In this document: piece by piece, positions 27,026 through 38,431 of the stretch
Layout of the letters: each line of letters begins with the position of its first letter
How positions within the stretch are numbered: the stretch's first letter is position 1
Origin: Pseudomonadota bacterium
GTDB taxonomy: Bacteria > Pseudomonadota > Gammaproteobacteria > Burkholderiales > Methylophilaceae
Direction of reading: 5' to 3'
Length of the DNA stretch: 64,000 bases
Assembly (NCBI GenBank): GCA_020053735.1
Contig: JAGVMP010000019.1
Location: 1 to 64,000, forward strand
Program-made: the position numbers and the translations under genes
The notes under the pieces: generated by a model
Database searches by the model: none
What the model saw: only the letters and a program-made list of their open reading frames with translations
Told to the model about the DNA's origin: nothing

Positions 27026-29833
27026 TCAGGACTCCTGCTTATTCAAAGACAAAATGGCCAGTCCGAGTATCACTGGCACTGCGGCGAGTAGCGCCCAGAA
27101 GGATGAATCAAGCCCCGAGAGGTCAAGCGCCTTGTTGAAGACACCACGATTGATGTCCAAAAAGTGAGCGACGGGATAGATGCGACCGATGACCGCACCC
27201 AAGCCCTGCAGCGAGGACACAGGGTCTACTAGGCCAGCGAACTGGACGCTGGGAATAATAGTGCCCATCAGGGTCAGAAACACCGCTGCTATTTGACTCT
27301 TCGTGAAGGATGAAGCAAGCAGACCGATACCAGTGGATCCGACTACGAAGATCAGCGCGGCCAGCGTCAGCGTGGTGAAGCTACCCTTGACTGGCACTCC
27401 AAACACCGTGACAGCGAGCGCCATCAGAATGAGGAAGTTGACCATCGCTAACAAGATATAAGGAAACTGCTTGCCAAGCAGAAATTCGCTGCGTGTGACC
27501 GGCGTGACATACAGATTGATGATTGAGCCGAGTTCCTTCTCGCGTACCACCGACAGCGCCGTCAGCATGGCTGGGATTAGCATCAGCAGCATCGGAATCA
27601 TCGCAGGCACCATGGCGGACAGGCTTTGTACATTAGGGTTATAGCGATAGCGGGTTTCAATCGTGCTGGGCGCCTCTAACGTAATCCCTAGGCGATTTTT
27701 GGCGATATCTACCAGCCATGTCTGGTGGATGGCTTGGACGTATACGCCCACCGTCTCTGCCCGGACGGGCATGGCTCCGTCTACCCAGGCGCCGATTTGT
27801 GCCGGTGTGCCGCGCTGTATGTCTCGAGCGAAGCCCGAGGGGATCTCAATAGCCAGCGACAATTTACCACTACGCATGCGCTGGTCCAGATCGACGTAGT
27901 CAGCAATCGGCGGCCTCTCGAGGAAGTAACGAGAACCCGAGAGATTAAGCGCGTAGTTCTGGCTCAACCCAGTCTGGTCGCGATCCAGCACGGCATAGGA
28001 CAACTGGTTTACATCGAAGCTGATGCCGTAGCTGACCACGAATAGCAGCATTGCGGCGCCTAGCAGTGCGAGGGCTGCTCGAAATGGATCGCGACGCAGT
28101 TCAAGCGTCTCAAGCAACATATAGCTAAGCGCACGAGCAACGCTGAACCCCCGACGGAGAGGCTTGACACCGAAGCTACCCGCTAGCTTGACGCTCATGA
28201 ATACGTCGGCAGCGGGAACCGCGCAGGCTTGGCTTGTGTTGGCTGAAGCTTCTTCCAGGTAGCTGATGAACGCCTGCTCCAAGGTTTGCGTCCCGCGCTT
28301 GCGCACGAGTGCCGAAGGGCTATCGGTCACCAGCACCCGGCCCACATGCATCAGAGAGATGCGGTCGCAGCGATTGGCCTCGTTCATGAAGTGGGTGGAG
28401 ATGAAAATCGTAACGCGATCTTGACGCGCCAGCTCTATCAGTAGCTGCCAGAACATGTCCCGTGCCAGTGGATCCACGCCCGAGGTGGGCTCATCCAAAA
28501 TTAGCAATTCCGGCTTATGCACCATGGCCACCGCCAGCGATAAGCGCTGGCGCATACCCAGCGACAGGCTCTCAGGCAAGCTATCCGGCATATCGCCCAA
28601 GCCGAAACGCACCAGCATCTCGTTAACGCGTGCTAGGATTTGCACCTCAGGCACCTGGAACAGACGCGCATGGAGCACTAAGTTCTGCCGCACTGTGAGC
28701 TCTCCATAAAGTGAAAACCCTTGTGACATATAGCCCACGCGACGTCGCGTCTCAATGTCCCGTGAATCGACCTCGCGGCCGAATAGAGTTGCACGACCTT
28801 CGCTGGCGGGCAGCAATCCAGTGAGCATCTTCATCGTCGTCGACTTGCCGCTTCCGTTGGAGCCAATGAAACCAAATATCTCGCCTCGCCGTATAAGTAA
28901 GTTCACATGGTCGACGGCCACGAAGTCGCCAAATCGCATCGTCAGTTCCTGAGCCTCAATGGCGATTTCGGCGTTGGCCGACTCCACTAGCGGAGTCAAC
29001 ATGACCGCCTGGTGACCGAGCCGCTTTTGCTCGGGCAGTAAGGCGATGAAGGCGTCTTCCAGCAATGCGGTATTCGTGCTGGTCTTTAACTCGGCTGGTG
29101 TACCCATCGCCAGCACGCGTCCCGCGTCCATTGCTACCAGCCAATCGAAACGATCAGCCTCCTCCATGTAGGCAGTGGCTACGATAACACTCATACCCTC
29201 TCGTTCGGTGCGTATGTGTTCAATCAGATCCCAGAACTGGCGGCGCGATAGCGGATCCACCCCAGTAGTGGGCTCGTCTAATATCAGCAGATCTGGGTCG
29301 TGAATCAGTGCACAGCATAGTCCCAGCTTCTGCTTCATGCCGCCCGATAGCTTGCCCACAGGACGCGACAAGAACGTGTTCAATCCAGTGCTGGTCGTCA
29401 GTGAGTCGATGCGGCGACGGCGCTCGACCGCATCGTGACCGAATAGGCGGCCAAAGAACTGCAGATTTTCCTCTACTGGCAAGTTCGGGTAAAGATTTTT
29501 CCCCAGACCTTGTGGCATATAGGCAATCCTCGGACAAACGGTATCGCGGTGGTGCCTGCTAGCCATATCGCCGCCCAAGACCTCCACGTGTCCTTCCTGT
29601 ATAGCACGCGCACCTGCCAGCAGTGACAACAGACTAGACTTGCCCACACCATCAGGCCCGATTAGACCAGCCATGCATCCAGCCGGTATCTCAAAATCGA
29701 TACCAGCCAGCGCCTGTATCTTGCCGTAGCGCAAGTTGACGCCAACCAAGATTGCCACTGGCTTTGCATACGGTGCAGGGCTGGCGTCAGGCTTATTCAC
29801 TGCGGTACCTTCAGGGCCAGTTCGGCTGGCCAT
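27026..29833 (-). CDS. rbbA: Fused double ABC ATPase/permease (RbbA-like)
   Basis: The 935-residue product has two complete ATPase domains: Walker [12 protein letters not shown] with [12 protein letters not shown] and [11 protein letters not shown], then GSNGSGKST with [13 protein letters not shown] and [14 protein letters not shown]-terminal ABC-2 permease domain (about 560-935, with [21 protein letters not shown]) follows. E. coli RbbA was described as a ribosome-associated ATPase, but the gene order with HlyD- and permease-type neighbours fits an exporter. It overlaps the yhiI-like gene by 37 bases. Confidence 0.9.
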   Translation of the reverse strand: MASRTGPEGTAVNKPDASPAPYAKPVAILVGVNLRYGKIQALAGIDFEIPAGCMAGLIGPDGVGKSSLLSLLAGARAIQEGHVEVLGGDMASRHHRDTVCPRIAYMPQGLGKNLYPNLPVEENLQFFGRLFGHDAVERRRRIDSLTTSTGLNTFLSRPVGKLSGGMKQKLGLCCALIHDPDLLILDEPTTGVDPLSRRQFWDLIEHIRTEREGMSVIVATAYMEEADRFDWLVAMDAGRVLAMGTPAELKTSTNTALLEDAFIALLPEQKRLGHQAVMLTPLVESANAEIAIEAQELTMRFGDFVAVDHVNLLIRRGEIFGFIGSNGSGKSTTMKMLTGLLPASEGRATLFGREVDSRDIETRRRVGYMSQGFSLYGELTVRQNLVLHARLFQVPEVQILARVNEMLVRFGLGDMPDSLPESLSLGMRQRLSLAVAMVHKPELLILDEPTSGVDPLARDMFWQLLIELARQDRVTIFISTHFMNEANRCDRISLMHVGRVLVTDSPSALVRKRGTQTLEQAFISYLEEASANTSQACAVPAADVFMSVKLAGSFGVKPLRRGFSVARALSYMLLETLELRRDPFRAALALLGAAMLLFVVSYGISFDVNQLSYAVLDRDQTGLSQNYALNLSGSRYFLERPPIADYVDLDQRMRSGKLSLAIEIPSGFARDIQRGTPAQIGAWVDGAMPVRAETVGVYVQAIHQTWLVDIAKNRLGITLEAPSTIETRYRYNPNVQSLSAMVPAMIPMLLMLIPAMLTALSVVREKELGSIINLYVTPVTRSEFLLGKQFPYILLAMVNFLILMALAVTVFGVPVKGSFTTLTLAALIFVVGSTGIGLLASSFTKSQIAAVFLTLMGTIIPSVQFAGLVDPVSSLQGLGAVIGRIYPVAHFLDINRGVFNKALDLSGLDSSFWALLAAVPVILGLAILSLNKQES

Positions 29834-30960
29834 TGAGCCTTGGCGTCAACTTTGAGCCAGGCTAAGCCTGGCAAGCCGGACTTGACGTGTGGGAGGTGTT
29901 TTTGCAGCAAATCACGATCAATCTGAGCCTTGACGCGGAACATCAGCTTTTGCCGTTCACTCGCCGTTTCCACCGTTTTCGGCGTGAACTGGGCGGTGCT
30001 AGCCACAAACGACACCCGAGATGGAATGAAATACTGCGGAGCCGCATCAAGCACGATTCGTACTTCGCTGCCTAGAGCAAGTTTGCCAGCCACAGCTTCG
30101 GGCACAAAAAAGGTCATATAGACGTCACTCAGATCTACTAAGTTAAGCACCTTGCCACCAGCACCCACCACTTCACCGGGCTGCACAATGCGGTATTGCA
30201 CGCGACCATCGCGTGGTGCGACTAGCGCGCTGTCGTCAATATCGGCCTTAATCCGCGCAACGGTGGCTTCAGTGGCAGCGACCGTTGCGCGTGCACCTGC
30301 CACCTGCGTTTGCGCGGCGGTAATGGCGGCCTGCGATGCCTCCTCTTGCGCGGTGGCGGCTACAACGGCAGCCTGAAGACTACGAACTTGCGCACGGTCA
30401 TCATCTACTTCCTGTTCAGACGATGCTCCCTCGCGTACCAGAGTCTGCGAGCGTTGCAGGCGCCTCTGTGCCGCGTCCAGCTCGCTCTCACGCTGCGCCA
30501 CTATTGCCTGTAACGCCCGCCGGTCGCTCAGGCGCATTGCCACTTGCGCCTGAGCCGTGGCGACGCTGGTAACTGACTGTTGCTGCCTTGCACGTGATTC
30601 GTCACGTTGGGCTTCAAGTGTTTGTATTTGCATCTGGGCGAGCATCTGGCCTGATGTAACGAAGTCACCTTCTCTGACCAAAATGTCCTGCACGCGTCCG
30701 CCGAGCTTGGCGGCAACGTCTATTTCGGTGGCTTCAATGCGGCCATTACTGCTCACGAAGCCCTTACCAGCGCCCTTGGGCAGCAATAGTTGCCACGCCA
30801 TCAGACTGGCCATCACTAGGGCAACGGCGACCGCAGCTGTAATCAGCCTGATCTTCCATATTTTCAGAAATGATCTGGCTGGCAGTGTTACTGCCAAAGG
30901 CATGACAGGTGGCCTTGCTGGCGCTGGCGCCAAAGATGACGGGGTGTTGGGGGGGATCAT
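29797..30960 (-). CDS. yhiI: HlyD-family membrane-fusion protein (YhiI-like)
   Basis: The 387-residue periplasmic adaptor has one N-terminal membrane anchor ([20 protein letters not shown]), biotinyl-lipoyl halves ([19 protein letters not shown] and [19 protein letters not shown]), a long coiled coil (about 110-225) and a beta-barrel domain. It joins the RbbA/YhhJ transporter to the outer-membrane channel. It is coupled to the NodT-like gene upstream (ATGA) and overlaps rbbA downstream. Confidence 0.9.
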   Translation of the reverse strand: MIPPNTPSSLAPAPARPPVMPLAVTLPARSFLKIWKIRLITAAVAVALVMASLMAWQLLLPKGAGKGFVSSNGRIEATEIDVAAKLGGRVQDILVREGDFVTSGQMLAQMQIQTLEAQRDESRARQQQSVTSVATAQAQVAMRLSDRRALQAIVAQRESELDAAQRRLQRSQTLVREGASSEQEVDDDRAQVRSLQAAVVAATAQEEASQAAITAAQTQVAGARATVAATEATVARIKADIDDSALVAPRDGRVQYRIVQPGEVVGAGGKVLNLVDLSDVYMTFFVPEAVAGKLALGSEVRIVLDAAPQYFIPSRVSFVASTAQFTPKTVETASERQKLMFRVKAQIDRDLLQKHLPHVKSGLPGLAWLKVDAKAQWPAELALKVPQ

Positions 30961-32621
30961 GGCGTATTCAAACCTTCTGGGGATATAGGAACAAATTCTA
31001 GCGATCCACCGCCCAGCGCCTTATAAAGGCTGATGTGGCTGGACAGCAGGGCACGGCGTGTCAGCACGAGCTGCTGCTCGGCCGAAAGTAACTCGCGCTG
31101 GGCATCGAGTACCTCTAGAAAAGTGGATGCTCCGTTGTCATAGCGGAGTTGGGACAGTCGTGCGCGCTCAGCCTGAGTCTTCAGGGCGGCCTCAGCTAAG
31201 ACAGTTTGCTCAGCTATCCAACGGCGCGCCGACAGTGCATCGGACACGTCACGGAAAGCACTTTGTACAGTTTTTTCGTAGTTGGCGACTGCCAAGTTTC
31301 GGCGAACTTCGGCAAGGCTTAAGTTGTTGCGACGACGCCCACCGTCGAAAATCGGCAGCGAAATGCTCGGGGAGAATATCCAGGCATGACTACCCGAGGC
31401 AAATAAGCCATCGAGTTCAGCGCTTGCCGTACCCAGTAAACTGGTTAGTGCAACACGCGGAAAGAATGCTGCGCGCGCGGCGCCGATGTTCGCGTTCGAG
31501 GCCTTTAACTGGTACTCTGCAGCAGCGATATCGGGACGCTGGACGAGCAGATCAGACGGTAGACCTGGGCGCAGTTCAACCAGCATATCTTGTGCGCCGA
31601 GGCGGCCTGGTAGGGGGGGCAGATCAACGGAAGCACCAACAAGTAGCGTCAGCACATGGGCTTGGGTCTCCCGCGACTGTTCGAGTTGCGCACCAAGTAT
31701 CTGAGACTGGATCAATAGCGCCTCAACCTGGGTTAAATTGAGTCGCGAGGTCGCGCCGAGTGCGAAACGGCGCGAGAAAATGCGCAGGGTTTCGGTGCGA
31801 CTGGCGATGGTCTGACGTGCCAGAGAGATTCGCTCGTCGAGTTCACACAGAGTCAAGTAGCTGTTGGCAACCTGTGCAATCAATTCGATAACGGCGGCGC
31901 GACTTGCTGCATCGGTAGCCAAGTAGCTATCTAGCGCGGCATCCTTCAAGCTACGCACGCGACCCCAGAAGTCGATTTCCCAGCCCACCATACCCACTGC
32001 TACCTGATACAGGCTGATCACTTGCGACTGGCGCGCTAGGTTTAGGTCGGCTGGCACCCGCAAACGGCTCACGCCTGCCTGCACATCAAGGGCGGGGAAC
32101 TGCTCGGCGCGTTGAATACCGTAGATAGCGCGTGCCTCATCAACACGCAGCAGTGCGGTGCGCAAGTCGCGGTTATTGGCCAGTGCTTGCACAATCAGGG
32201 ACTGTAGGCGTGGGTCAGTAAAGTAGTCGCGCCAACCAATGGTTGTAACTCTGACGCCTTCCTGCGTAGCATAAAGAGCATAGCGTGGCTCAACCGGCAT
32301 CACTGGTACTACATAGGGCGGTGCCAGCGATGTGCAACTGACGAGCAGTAGCGAGACTGTAGCAATGACAAGTCCACTTTGATTGGATAACCAAGTCCAC
32401 ATGGATACAAATAGAAAAAGCGATAGAGTATAAACAGCGGTCAGCAGGCCCGTATGTCGGGAAATTTGTTCAAGCTGTACTCCTGCCCCCAATAGACGCT
32501 CAATCAGGTAGGGCAAATGTGGAAGCACCACGCCAAAGCCAACCGATACAGTGAAGACGGCCAGCATAAGTGTCAGCATGGTGAAAGTAGATATATCACT
32601 TGCTGGCTGAACATTGTTCAT
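30957..32621 (-). CDS. Outer-membrane efflux lipoprotein (NodT-like) fused to MFS fragment
   Basis: Residues from about 75 form a complete outer-membrane channel of the NodT/CusC type with a lipobox (LLLVSC), two TolC-like repeats (ALANNRDLRTALLRVDEARA, LRYDNGASTFLEVLDAQREL) and the QRPDIAAAEYQL block. The first about 74 residues instead copy the N-terminus of the MFS transporter at 24.4-25.7 kb. The join is at about position 32404. An internal ATG at 32402 (MWTWLSNQSGL, just ahead of the lipoprotein signal) could be the original start. The fused start overlaps the oleate hydratase stop. If translation begins at 32621, the MFS part would probably block lipoprotein processing. Confidence 0.85.
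   Translation of the reverse strand: MNNVQPASDISTFTMLTLMLAVFTVSVGFGVVLPHLPYLIERLLGAGVQLEQISRHTGLLTAVYTLSLFLFVSMWTWLSNQSGLVIATVSLLLVSCTSLAPPYVVPVMPVEPRYALYATQEGVRVTTIGWRDYFTDPRLQSLIVQALANNRDLRTALLRVDEARAIYGIQRAEQFPALDVQAGVSRLRVPADLNLARQSQVISLYQVAVGMVGWEIDFWGRVRSLKDAALDSYLATDAASRAAVIELIAQVANSYLTLCELDERISLARQTIASRTETLRIFSRRFALGATSRLNLTQVEALLIQSQILGAQLEQSRETQAHVLTLLVGASVDLPPLPGRLGAQDMLVELRPGLPSDLLVQRPDIAAAEYQLKASNANIGAARAAFFPRVALTSLLGTASAELDGLFASGSHAWIFSPSISLPIFDGGRRRNNLSLAEVRRNLAVANYEKTVQSAFRDVSDALSARRWIAEQTVLAEAALKTQAERARLSQLRYDNGASTFLEVLDAQRELLSAEQQLVLTRRALLSSHISLYKALGGGSLEFVPISPEGLNTP
32405..32575. repeat. Direct repeat copy 2 (MFS fragment in the NodT gene)
   Basis: Diverged copy of 25453-25625, giving the NodT-like gene its MFS-derived N-terminus. 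Similarity ends abruptly near 32404, where the channel gene begins. Confidence 0.85.
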
Positions 32622-34195
32622 TTAAATGCTTTAATTAATGCATCGAACTGCACATGAAGCGATTTATCGTGGGGCGTGACAGGCGGAATCTTGCGGTCGA
32701 TAGCGAGCAACTCGTACACGGCCATTTGAGCCGCGCGCACCGAATACTCGACTGTAAATACGACATCATCTGGAATCTCGACAAACTGGCTGATAAATGC
32801 GAAATTCTTCGAGCCCTGAGGTACAGGCAACGGACGGTCGCTACGCAAACGGGGCATAAACATGCTAGTGATATAGGGCATCCTGCAAGGGATGCAGTTG
32901 GCGGAAGCAACCGTGTCCAAATCGAATCGCAGATGCCCACAGAGTTCCTGCAGAATTTCCGCACCGTTGCATTCAGCCATCGGCTTGGGTACAAAATTGC
33001 CTACCCGATCTGGGAATAATGCGTAGCCCCAGAACACCTGCACGTTGGCAGGCTGATTTAAAAAGTGAGGTTGGTGCGCCAATACAATGGACATCAGCCA
33101 GTTTGAATCTTTGAATGTTACCAGTCCGCCAGTGCCAGGTTGATTGCCGCTGAATTGATTCATCTTGTCAAAGAATGCGGTGTCCTTCAGCGTCACGGTG
33201 AACGACTCCCAGCATGACTGTGCGATACTGCTATTAAAAGCTGTGGGATTGCCGAATTCTGGCCGCCCTTCCGCCAGCTTTTCCCAGAGTGTCCAACCGT
33301 TACTATCTTTCTTGGTCAACTTGCTTGGTGCGCTCGTCATTGTGCCAATGCTAGAAGCATCCGTCATTGAGCCGTTCTGCAGAAAAACCAGGTCGCCGAT
33401 ATTCACGTTAAGCACTTCGGTCTCGGTTTGTCGCAGACAATGAATGCCAGTCACCACGAACTCACCGCCTTCAGTCTTGTGACTGAGGTCTGTCACTTTA
33501 CAATCCATAATAAAATTGACGCCTTGTGCTTTAAGCCAGGTCTGCAAGGGCAAAACCAGTGAATCATACTGGTTATAGATGGTGCGCTTGACGCCTGCAA
33601 GTGTTTCAATGCGGGAAAACTCCAGCATAAAACGGTGCAGGTAACGTTTGAATTCAACCGCGCTATGCCAAGGCTGGAAAGCGAATGTGGTGACCCACAT
33701 GAACCAGAATTCGGTCTCAAAGAACGCGGGCGAAAGCCAATCGGTGATGCAGGTTGCGCCCATCTCATCTTCGTTGGCATTGCTAAGTTTCAATAGTTCG
33801 ACACGGTCTTGCATGGAGAAACCCATAGAGGTCACTGGAACCTTCGCGCGACGGCTGTCAACCAAACGCGCCATCGAATGCGCCTTAAACTCCCCGTTAA
33901 ACTCAACGGTTTCGTCAAACACCGATTTGCCCTCGTTATTTAGTGAAGGAATTGTTTTGTAAAGATCCCATGTGCATTCGTAGTTGTCAGTGGTCAACAT
34001 GCGGCCGCCACGCATTGAATACCCACGTGTGGAATCTCCCGCACCATCCAAACTTCCGCCCAGGGTGGGAGCCGCTTCAAGGATGGAAATATTTTCGCCA
34101 GGCATGTTACCGTCGCGAATCATAAAGGCAGCGGCAGCCAGAGAGCCAATGCCTCCGCCAATAAGATAAGCCTGCGCAATGTATGGTGTGTTCAT
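32618..34195 (-). CDS. ohyA: Oleate hydratase
   Basis: The 525-residue FAD enzyme adds water to the cis-9 double bond of oleate, giving 10-hydroxystearate. It has the FAD-binding start YLIGGGIGSLAAAAFMIRDG, LEAAPTLGGSLDGAG, the conserved RGGRMLTTDNYECTWDL, the substrate region MWVTTFAFQPWHSAVEFKRY, and GNQPGTGGLVTFKDSNWLMS. It is a little shorter than the 570-640 residues common in the family. It may detoxify unsaturated fatty acids or modify membrane lipids. It lies 12 bases after the DUF6629 gene and is coupled to the chimeric channel gene. Confidence 0.92.
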   Translation of the reverse strand: MNTPYIAQAYLIGGGIGSLAAAAFMIRDGNMPGENISILEAAPTLGGSLDGAGDSTRGYSMRGGRMLTTDNYECTWDLYKTIPSLNNEGKSVFDETVEFNGEFKAHSMARLVDSRRAKVPVTSMGFSMQDRVELLKLSNANEDEMGATCITDWLSPAFFETEFWFMWVTTFAFQPWHSAVEFKRYLHRFMLEFSRIETLAGVKRTIYNQYDSLVLPLQTWLKAQGVNFIMDCKVTDLSHKTEGGEFVVTGIHCLRQTETEVLNVNIGDLVFLQNGSMTDASSIGTMTSAPSKLTKKDSNGWTLWEKLAEGRPEFGNPTAFNSSIAQSCWESFTVTLKDTAFFDKMNQFSGNQPGTGGLVTFKDSNWLMSIVLAHQPHFLNQPANVQVFWGYALFPDRVGNFVPKPMAECNGAEILQELCGHLRFDLDTVASANCIPCRMPYITSMFMPRLRSDRPLPVPQGSKNFAFISQFVEIPDDVVFTVEYSVRAAQMAVYELLAIDRKIPPVTPHDKSLHVQFDALIKAFK

Positions 34196-34207
34196 CGTTG
34201 ATATCTC

Positions 34208-34918
34208 CTATGCATGGTGGTTAGACAAACTGTTATCGGTTGACTGGTCGAGCACGAAAGCGCCTGACTTTACAAGCGGTTTCCCCCGTTGCGCTTTGCG
34301 CCCTACAAAGTGCAGATAGACTACTGCACTCAACAGCGCGGCGAAGAAGCACCACACCGAGATAAACCAGATTGCATAAAAGTAGTAGGCTGTAGCAAAG
34401 GACAGCAGTGCCAGGACGCCGAAGACCTTTACCATTTTGTGTGTAGACAAAATCGGGCTTACGGTAGTTGATAACAAATAAAGTGTCATCACTACTCCCG
34501 CAAAAAAATGCGGCGAAACGTATTCGATGTGCTGACCTATGGGCCGCGAGGCAATCGGAAAAGTTATCATGAAATAAAGCAGATATACGCCCACCACGAA
34601 ACCTGCCACAACGAAAGCAGACAATACGTGACGGCGGCGCATGGACGGCTCCATTAGTAACACGGCCAAAGGCACGTAAAATGGCCAAAGTACATGGGAG
34701 AAAAAGGAATAAACCTGAGTCATTATCAAATTGAGAAGAGGCGCTTCGTGGCGAAAGGTAAGCCAGATCAAGCCCTCACTCAACTGCTGAATCGCGAACA
34801 ATAATGGAATGGCGGCAAACGTAAGTTCGCGCGGGTGACGCGCCAACTTCAGCGTTAACGTACCGATGCCCAGCAGTAGAACCCCCGCCGAAAAGCTCGC
34901 TGTAGCCGAAAAGCACAT
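34208..34918 (-). CDS. DUF6629 family membrane protein
   Basis: The 236-residue protein starts MCFSATASFSAGVLLLGIG, the typical start of this family, and has about seven membrane segments. The conserved AIQQLSEGLIWL block follows the second. Function unknown. It heads the probable operon with oleate hydratase and the exporter genes. The 170 bases upstream (34919-35089) contain the end of the next gene's unit and no other feature I can support. Confidence 0.75.
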   Translation of the reverse strand: MCFSATASFSAGVLLLGIGTLTLKLARHPRELTFAAIPLLFAIQQLSEGLIWLTFRHEAPLLNLIMTQVYSFFSHVLWPFYVPLAVLLMEPSMRRRHVLSAFVVAGFVVGVYLLYFMITFPIASRPIGQHIEYVSPHFFAGVVMTLYLLSTTVSPILSTHKMVKVFGVLALLSFATAYYFYAIWFISVWCFFAALLSAVVYLHFVGRKAQRGKPLVKSGAFVLDQSTDNSLSNHHA

Positions 34919-35089
34919 TTAGCTTATCTCCATGATTAGGCTATAGTGGCCAGCGTAGAAACAATTGTATTGATTGTGTCGATTCCATTCGTCGCGCCAT
35001 ACTCCTATCCTGTCGCATGAAATGCTCGCTCCGATCAGAGAAAATTTGTGTACCGCGATTATCATGACGGAGATATGTGGCGCCGAAGA

Positions 35090-37852
35090 TCAAGCGCCCC
35101 CCTTATCTGGTTGTGGCGCTGCCGCAGTGGATGGCATTTCTTCTGCTTTTGGGGTGGTTACAGCGGCAAGCGGGCTGGGCGCGGAGTCCTTGCTAGGCTG
35201 TCGGATACCGGCAAGCTTGGTGCGCTTTAGCATCAGCGCATTGATTGCCACGATGAGTGTGCTGCCCGACATCGACAGCGCTGCGACCTCCGGACTTAGC
35301 ACAAATGGATAGAGGACGCCCGCAGCGAGCGGAAATGCGATCACGTTGTAGCCCACCGCCCACCAAAGATTCTGGTGCATCTTGCGCACCGTGGCACGCG
35401 ACAACTCAATAGCCCCGACGATGTCATACGGGTCGCTCTTCATTAGCACCACATCGGCGCTTTCCATCGCGACGTCAGTGCCAGCGCCAATGGCAAATCC
35501 GACATTTGCCTGAGTAAGCGCAGGTGCATCGTTAACACCATCACCAACCATGCCAACCTTTTTACCGCTTGCCTGTAACTCTTTCACCTTCTCGGCCTTC
35601 TGAGCTGGCAATACATCAGCCAATATGCTATCGATGCCGATATCTGCGGCAATACGCTTGGCTGTGGCAGCGTTGTCGCCCGTCAACATCACCACTTCAA
35701 TCTTGTTTGCACGCAGTTTTGCCACTGCTGCTTTAGAAGTAGGTCTAATCGCATCAGCAATGGCGATAAGCCCAATTACACGACCTGCCTGTGACACGTG
35801 GACAACAGTTCTGCCATCCCCTTGCAAACGCGTCGCCTCAGCTTCCAGACTGCCAAGTGCGAGCTTCTGGGTATCCATTAGCAATCGATTACCAAGAAAG
35901 ACAGTGCCGTTAGTAGTTTCTGCTCGCGCACCCATACCATCCAAGCTTTCGAAGTCGGTTGGTGCCACAATAGTAAGCTTCGCCGCCCGGCGCACGATGG
36001 CTTGTGCCAGCGGATGAGCGGATCCCTGCTCTACAGCCGCCGCCGCGGTTAATACGGCATCTTCAGTGACACCCTCCGTCGTTACAATCTCTACAACTTC
36101 GGGCTGACCAACGGTAAGTGTGCCAGTTTTGTCGAAAATAATCACATTGAGCTTGGTGGCATCCTCAAGTGCTGAGGCATTTTTGAATAGAATGCCATTA
36201 GCTGCACCTAATCCCGTACTCACCATCACAGCCATTGGCGTAGCGAGGCCCAGCGCATCCGGGCAGGCAATCACAAATACCGTGATCGTAAGCGTTACTG
36301 CAAATAACAGAGGCTGGCCTATTACCCAGAACCACACCGCAAATGTGGCAAGTCCAATAACAATTGCGACGATTACCAGCCATTGTGCAGCTTTATCTGC
36401 CAGTAATTGCGCTGGTGCCTTCGAGTTCTGCGCCTCTTGCACCAGTTTTACAATCTGCGCCAACGCTGAATCGGCACCGACTTTAGTCGCTTTATAACGA
36501 AAACTACCACTCTTGTTAATAGTTGCACCAATAACCGTAGCACCTGGACCTTTCTGCACAGGCATCGATTCACCTGTGAGCATGGACTCATCAACGAGTG
36601 ATTCGCCAGTTTCTATGGTACCGTCAACTGGAATTTTGTTGCCTGGTCTAATCACCACTATGTCATCTGCTAACACATCCGCGGTAGGAACTTCAATTTC
36701 AGTTCCATTGCGAATCACTGACGCTTTTGTTGGCGTGAGATTCATTAACGCCTTAATGGCAGACGATGCGCCTGCGCGAGCACGCATTTCCAGCCAATGA
36801 CCAAGCAGAATAAAAACCAATAATACCGCTACGGCTTCAAAAAACTGCCCACCGCCTTCGAAGAAGAAGGTGCTGCCAACGCTAAATATATAGCCAGTGC
36901 CAACGCTCAACACGATCAGCGCTGCCATCCCTAATGTGCCTTTCTTAACTCCACGCCAGGCCGACACAAAGAATGGCCAGCTTGGATATAGAATTGCAGC
37001 ACTAGCGAAAAAAAACAGCCATAGGTTAAGCTTTATACCGAAGGGTGGCGTCGGAGGTTCAAACATACCTCCCATCGGTGCATATACAAAGATTGGAATA
37101 GTGAAGATTAGACAGATCCAGAAACGGTTACGCATGTCGCGCACCATGGCTTGCAGGTCCATGCCACTGTGACCCATTTCATGCGCCATATCACTTGGCA
37201 TGGTACTTGGAGCGCTAGTTGCAGCTTTAGTTTTTGTTGGGTCTGGCGCTGTGTGTCCCGCGTGGCCGCCAGCTTCTGGCACTTCTGGGGAAGTGTTCGT
37301 CACATCGGTTTCAGGCGTTGATGGCTTCACGTTTGGCTCATTTTTATCTTCGCCTACAAAAGTATCGTGTATCCAATTGGTAACCTTACTAACTGCTCCA
37401 GATTTTTCTTGATCATTTTGGTCAGTGGTTTGAGGACTGACTGTTTCAGGTAATGGTGTGGCAATAGCAGCATCTGACACTGCTTTATCTTGCTCTCCGC
37501 CATTTAGAGTAGGGGCTGGAACATCAACTTGAGGTGCTGGCATAGTCTGCTCAGGCTTGTCAGCTTTGGTCGCAGCAGTTACGGCGACTTTTTCTGGCGC
37601 ATCTGTGGAGTCGTTCGGCGTTAATGCAGTATTGTGTTTAGCCTCTTCCTCAGACTGACAACTCGCTTGATGCACAGCTGGTTTAATATCAGTAGCTTTA
37701 AGTCGAGTTTCATCGTAACGTACTGTAGCGCTACCTGCATCAAAATTGACTGTTACACTTTCCACGCCTGGTACTTCATTAATTCGCTTTTCTATGTCCT
37801 CTATGCTTAATACTGAAAGCATATCGTGCACTTTGATTACGCTCGTTTTCAT
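35090..37852 (-). CDS. P1B-type metal ATPase with CPD motif
   Basis: The 920-residue inner-membrane pump has an N-terminal HMA-fold domain lacking the CxxC metal site ([18 protein letters not shown]), a 150-residue low-complexity linker rich in Pro, Thr and Asp with a His/Met stretch ([12 protein letters not shown]), then the ATPase core. The core has TGESMP, the membrane motif [12 protein letters not shown] (near 528; CPD in place of CPC), DKTGTLT (near 571), the SAHPLAQ histidine loop and [13 protein letters not shown] variants are known in copper- and silver-related pumps, but the ion cannot be fixed. The small HMA-like protein gene lies directly upstream. Confidence 0.9.
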   Translation of the reverse strand: MKTSVIKVHDMLSVLSIEDIEKRINEVPGVESVTVNFDAGSATVRYDETRLKATDIKPAVHQASCQSEEEAKHNTALTPNDSTDAPEKVAVTAATKADKPEQTMPAPQVDVPAPTLNGGEQDKAVSDAAIATPLPETVSPQTTDQNDQEKSGAVSKVTNWIHDTFVGEDKNEPNVKPSTPETDVTNTSPEVPEAGGHAGHTAPDPTKTKAATSAPSTMPSDMAHEMGHSGMDLQAMVRDMRNRFWICLIFTIPIFVYAPMGGMFEPPTPPFGIKLNLWLFFFASAAILYPSWPFFVSAWRGVKKGTLGMAALIVLSVGTGYIFSVGSTFFFEGGGQFFEAVAVLLVFILLGHWLEMRARAGASSAIKALMNLTPTKASVIRNGTEIEVPTADVLADDIVVIRPGNKIPVDGTIETGESLVDESMLTGESMPVQKGPGATVIGATINKSGSFRYKATKVGADSALAQIVKLVQEAQNSKAPAQLLADKAAQWLVIVAIVIGLATFAVWFWVIGQPLLFAVTLTITVFVIACPDALGLATPMAVMVSTGLGAANGILFKNASALEDATKLNVIIFDKTGTLTVGQPEVVEIVTTEGVTEDAVLTAAAAVEQGSAHPLAQAIVRRAAKLTIVAPTDFESLDGMGARAETTNGTVFLGNRLLMDTQKLALGSLEAEATRLQGDGRTVVHVSQAGRVIGLIAIADAIRPTSKAAVAKLRANKIEVVMLTGDNAATAKRIAADIGIDSILADVLPAQKAEKVKELQASGKKVGMVGDGVNDAPALTQANVGFAIGAGTDVAMESADVVLMKSDPYDIVGAIELSRATVRKMHQNLWWAVGYNVIAFPLAAGVLYPFVLSPEVAALSMSGSTLIVAINALMLKRTKLAGIRQPSKDSAPSPLAAVTTPKAEEMPSTAAAPQPDKGGA

Positions 37853-37896
37853 TATAAATCCTTAGTTAATTAGCCTCATTGAATGCCTATTGATCA

Positions 37897-38373
37897 TTAT
37901 TTGATAGGGGCATCATCTTTGGGGTCTGAAGCAGTTGACGGAGAAGCCCCCGTTTTGGCATCCGTAGGCGCTGCATTGGTTTTTGGCATGGACATGGGCG
38001 GTTTATCTGGTTGCCTATTATTCGCAATAGCTTCGGGGCCTACTATGTCTCTTGGTGGTGTCGTCGCAGATGCATCATCTTTGGGTGCATTGCCTGAAGA
38101 CGTCGAAGATGGCGCACTGGGTGAGTCTTTTAATGTTTTTGCAGTATCTTGCTTATTTTTAGACCCGTCTTCAGATTGATAACCAGCCTGATGAACAGCT
38201 GGTTTAATTTCGGCAGTTTTAAGTCGAGTTTCGTCATATCGTATTGTGGCAGTGCCTGCATCATAATTAACTGTGGCGCTTTCGACGCCAGATACCTCTT
38301 TAATGCGCGCCTCTACGCCTTCTACACTCAATACGGATAACATGTCGCGCACTTCAATCACATCTGTTTTCAT
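37897..38373 (-). CDS. HMA-like protein without CxxC, low-complexity tail
   Basis: The 158-residue protein begins with a 70-residue HMA fold that is nearly the same as the N-terminus of the adjacent ATPase (DMLSVLSVE..., [36 protein letters not shown]). The metal-binding CxxC is replaced by DMLSVLS, so it should not bind copper in the usual way. The remaining 85 residues are Pro/Ser/Thr/Asp rich and disordered. It arose by duplication of the 5' end of the ATPase gene (or the reverse). An AAGGAGTT site precedes the ATG. Confidence 0.75.
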   Translation of the reverse strand: MKTDVIEVRDMLSVLSVEGVEARIKEVSGVESATVNYDAGTATIRYDETRLKTAEIKPAVHQAGYQSEDGSKNKQDTAKTLKDSPSAPSSTSSGNAPKDDASATTPPRDIVGPEAIANNRQPDKPPMSMPKTNAAPTDAKTGASPSTASDPKDDAPIK

Positions 38374-38431
38374 GATAACTCCTTAATTATTGACATCTTT
38401 AGTAAGTTTTTAAAATCGTAATTTATTTGTA

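Noticed and set aside
27725-28045. Plus-strand frames inside the rbbA-like gene
   Set aside because: They are antisense to a complete double ATPase/permease and have no supporting signal.
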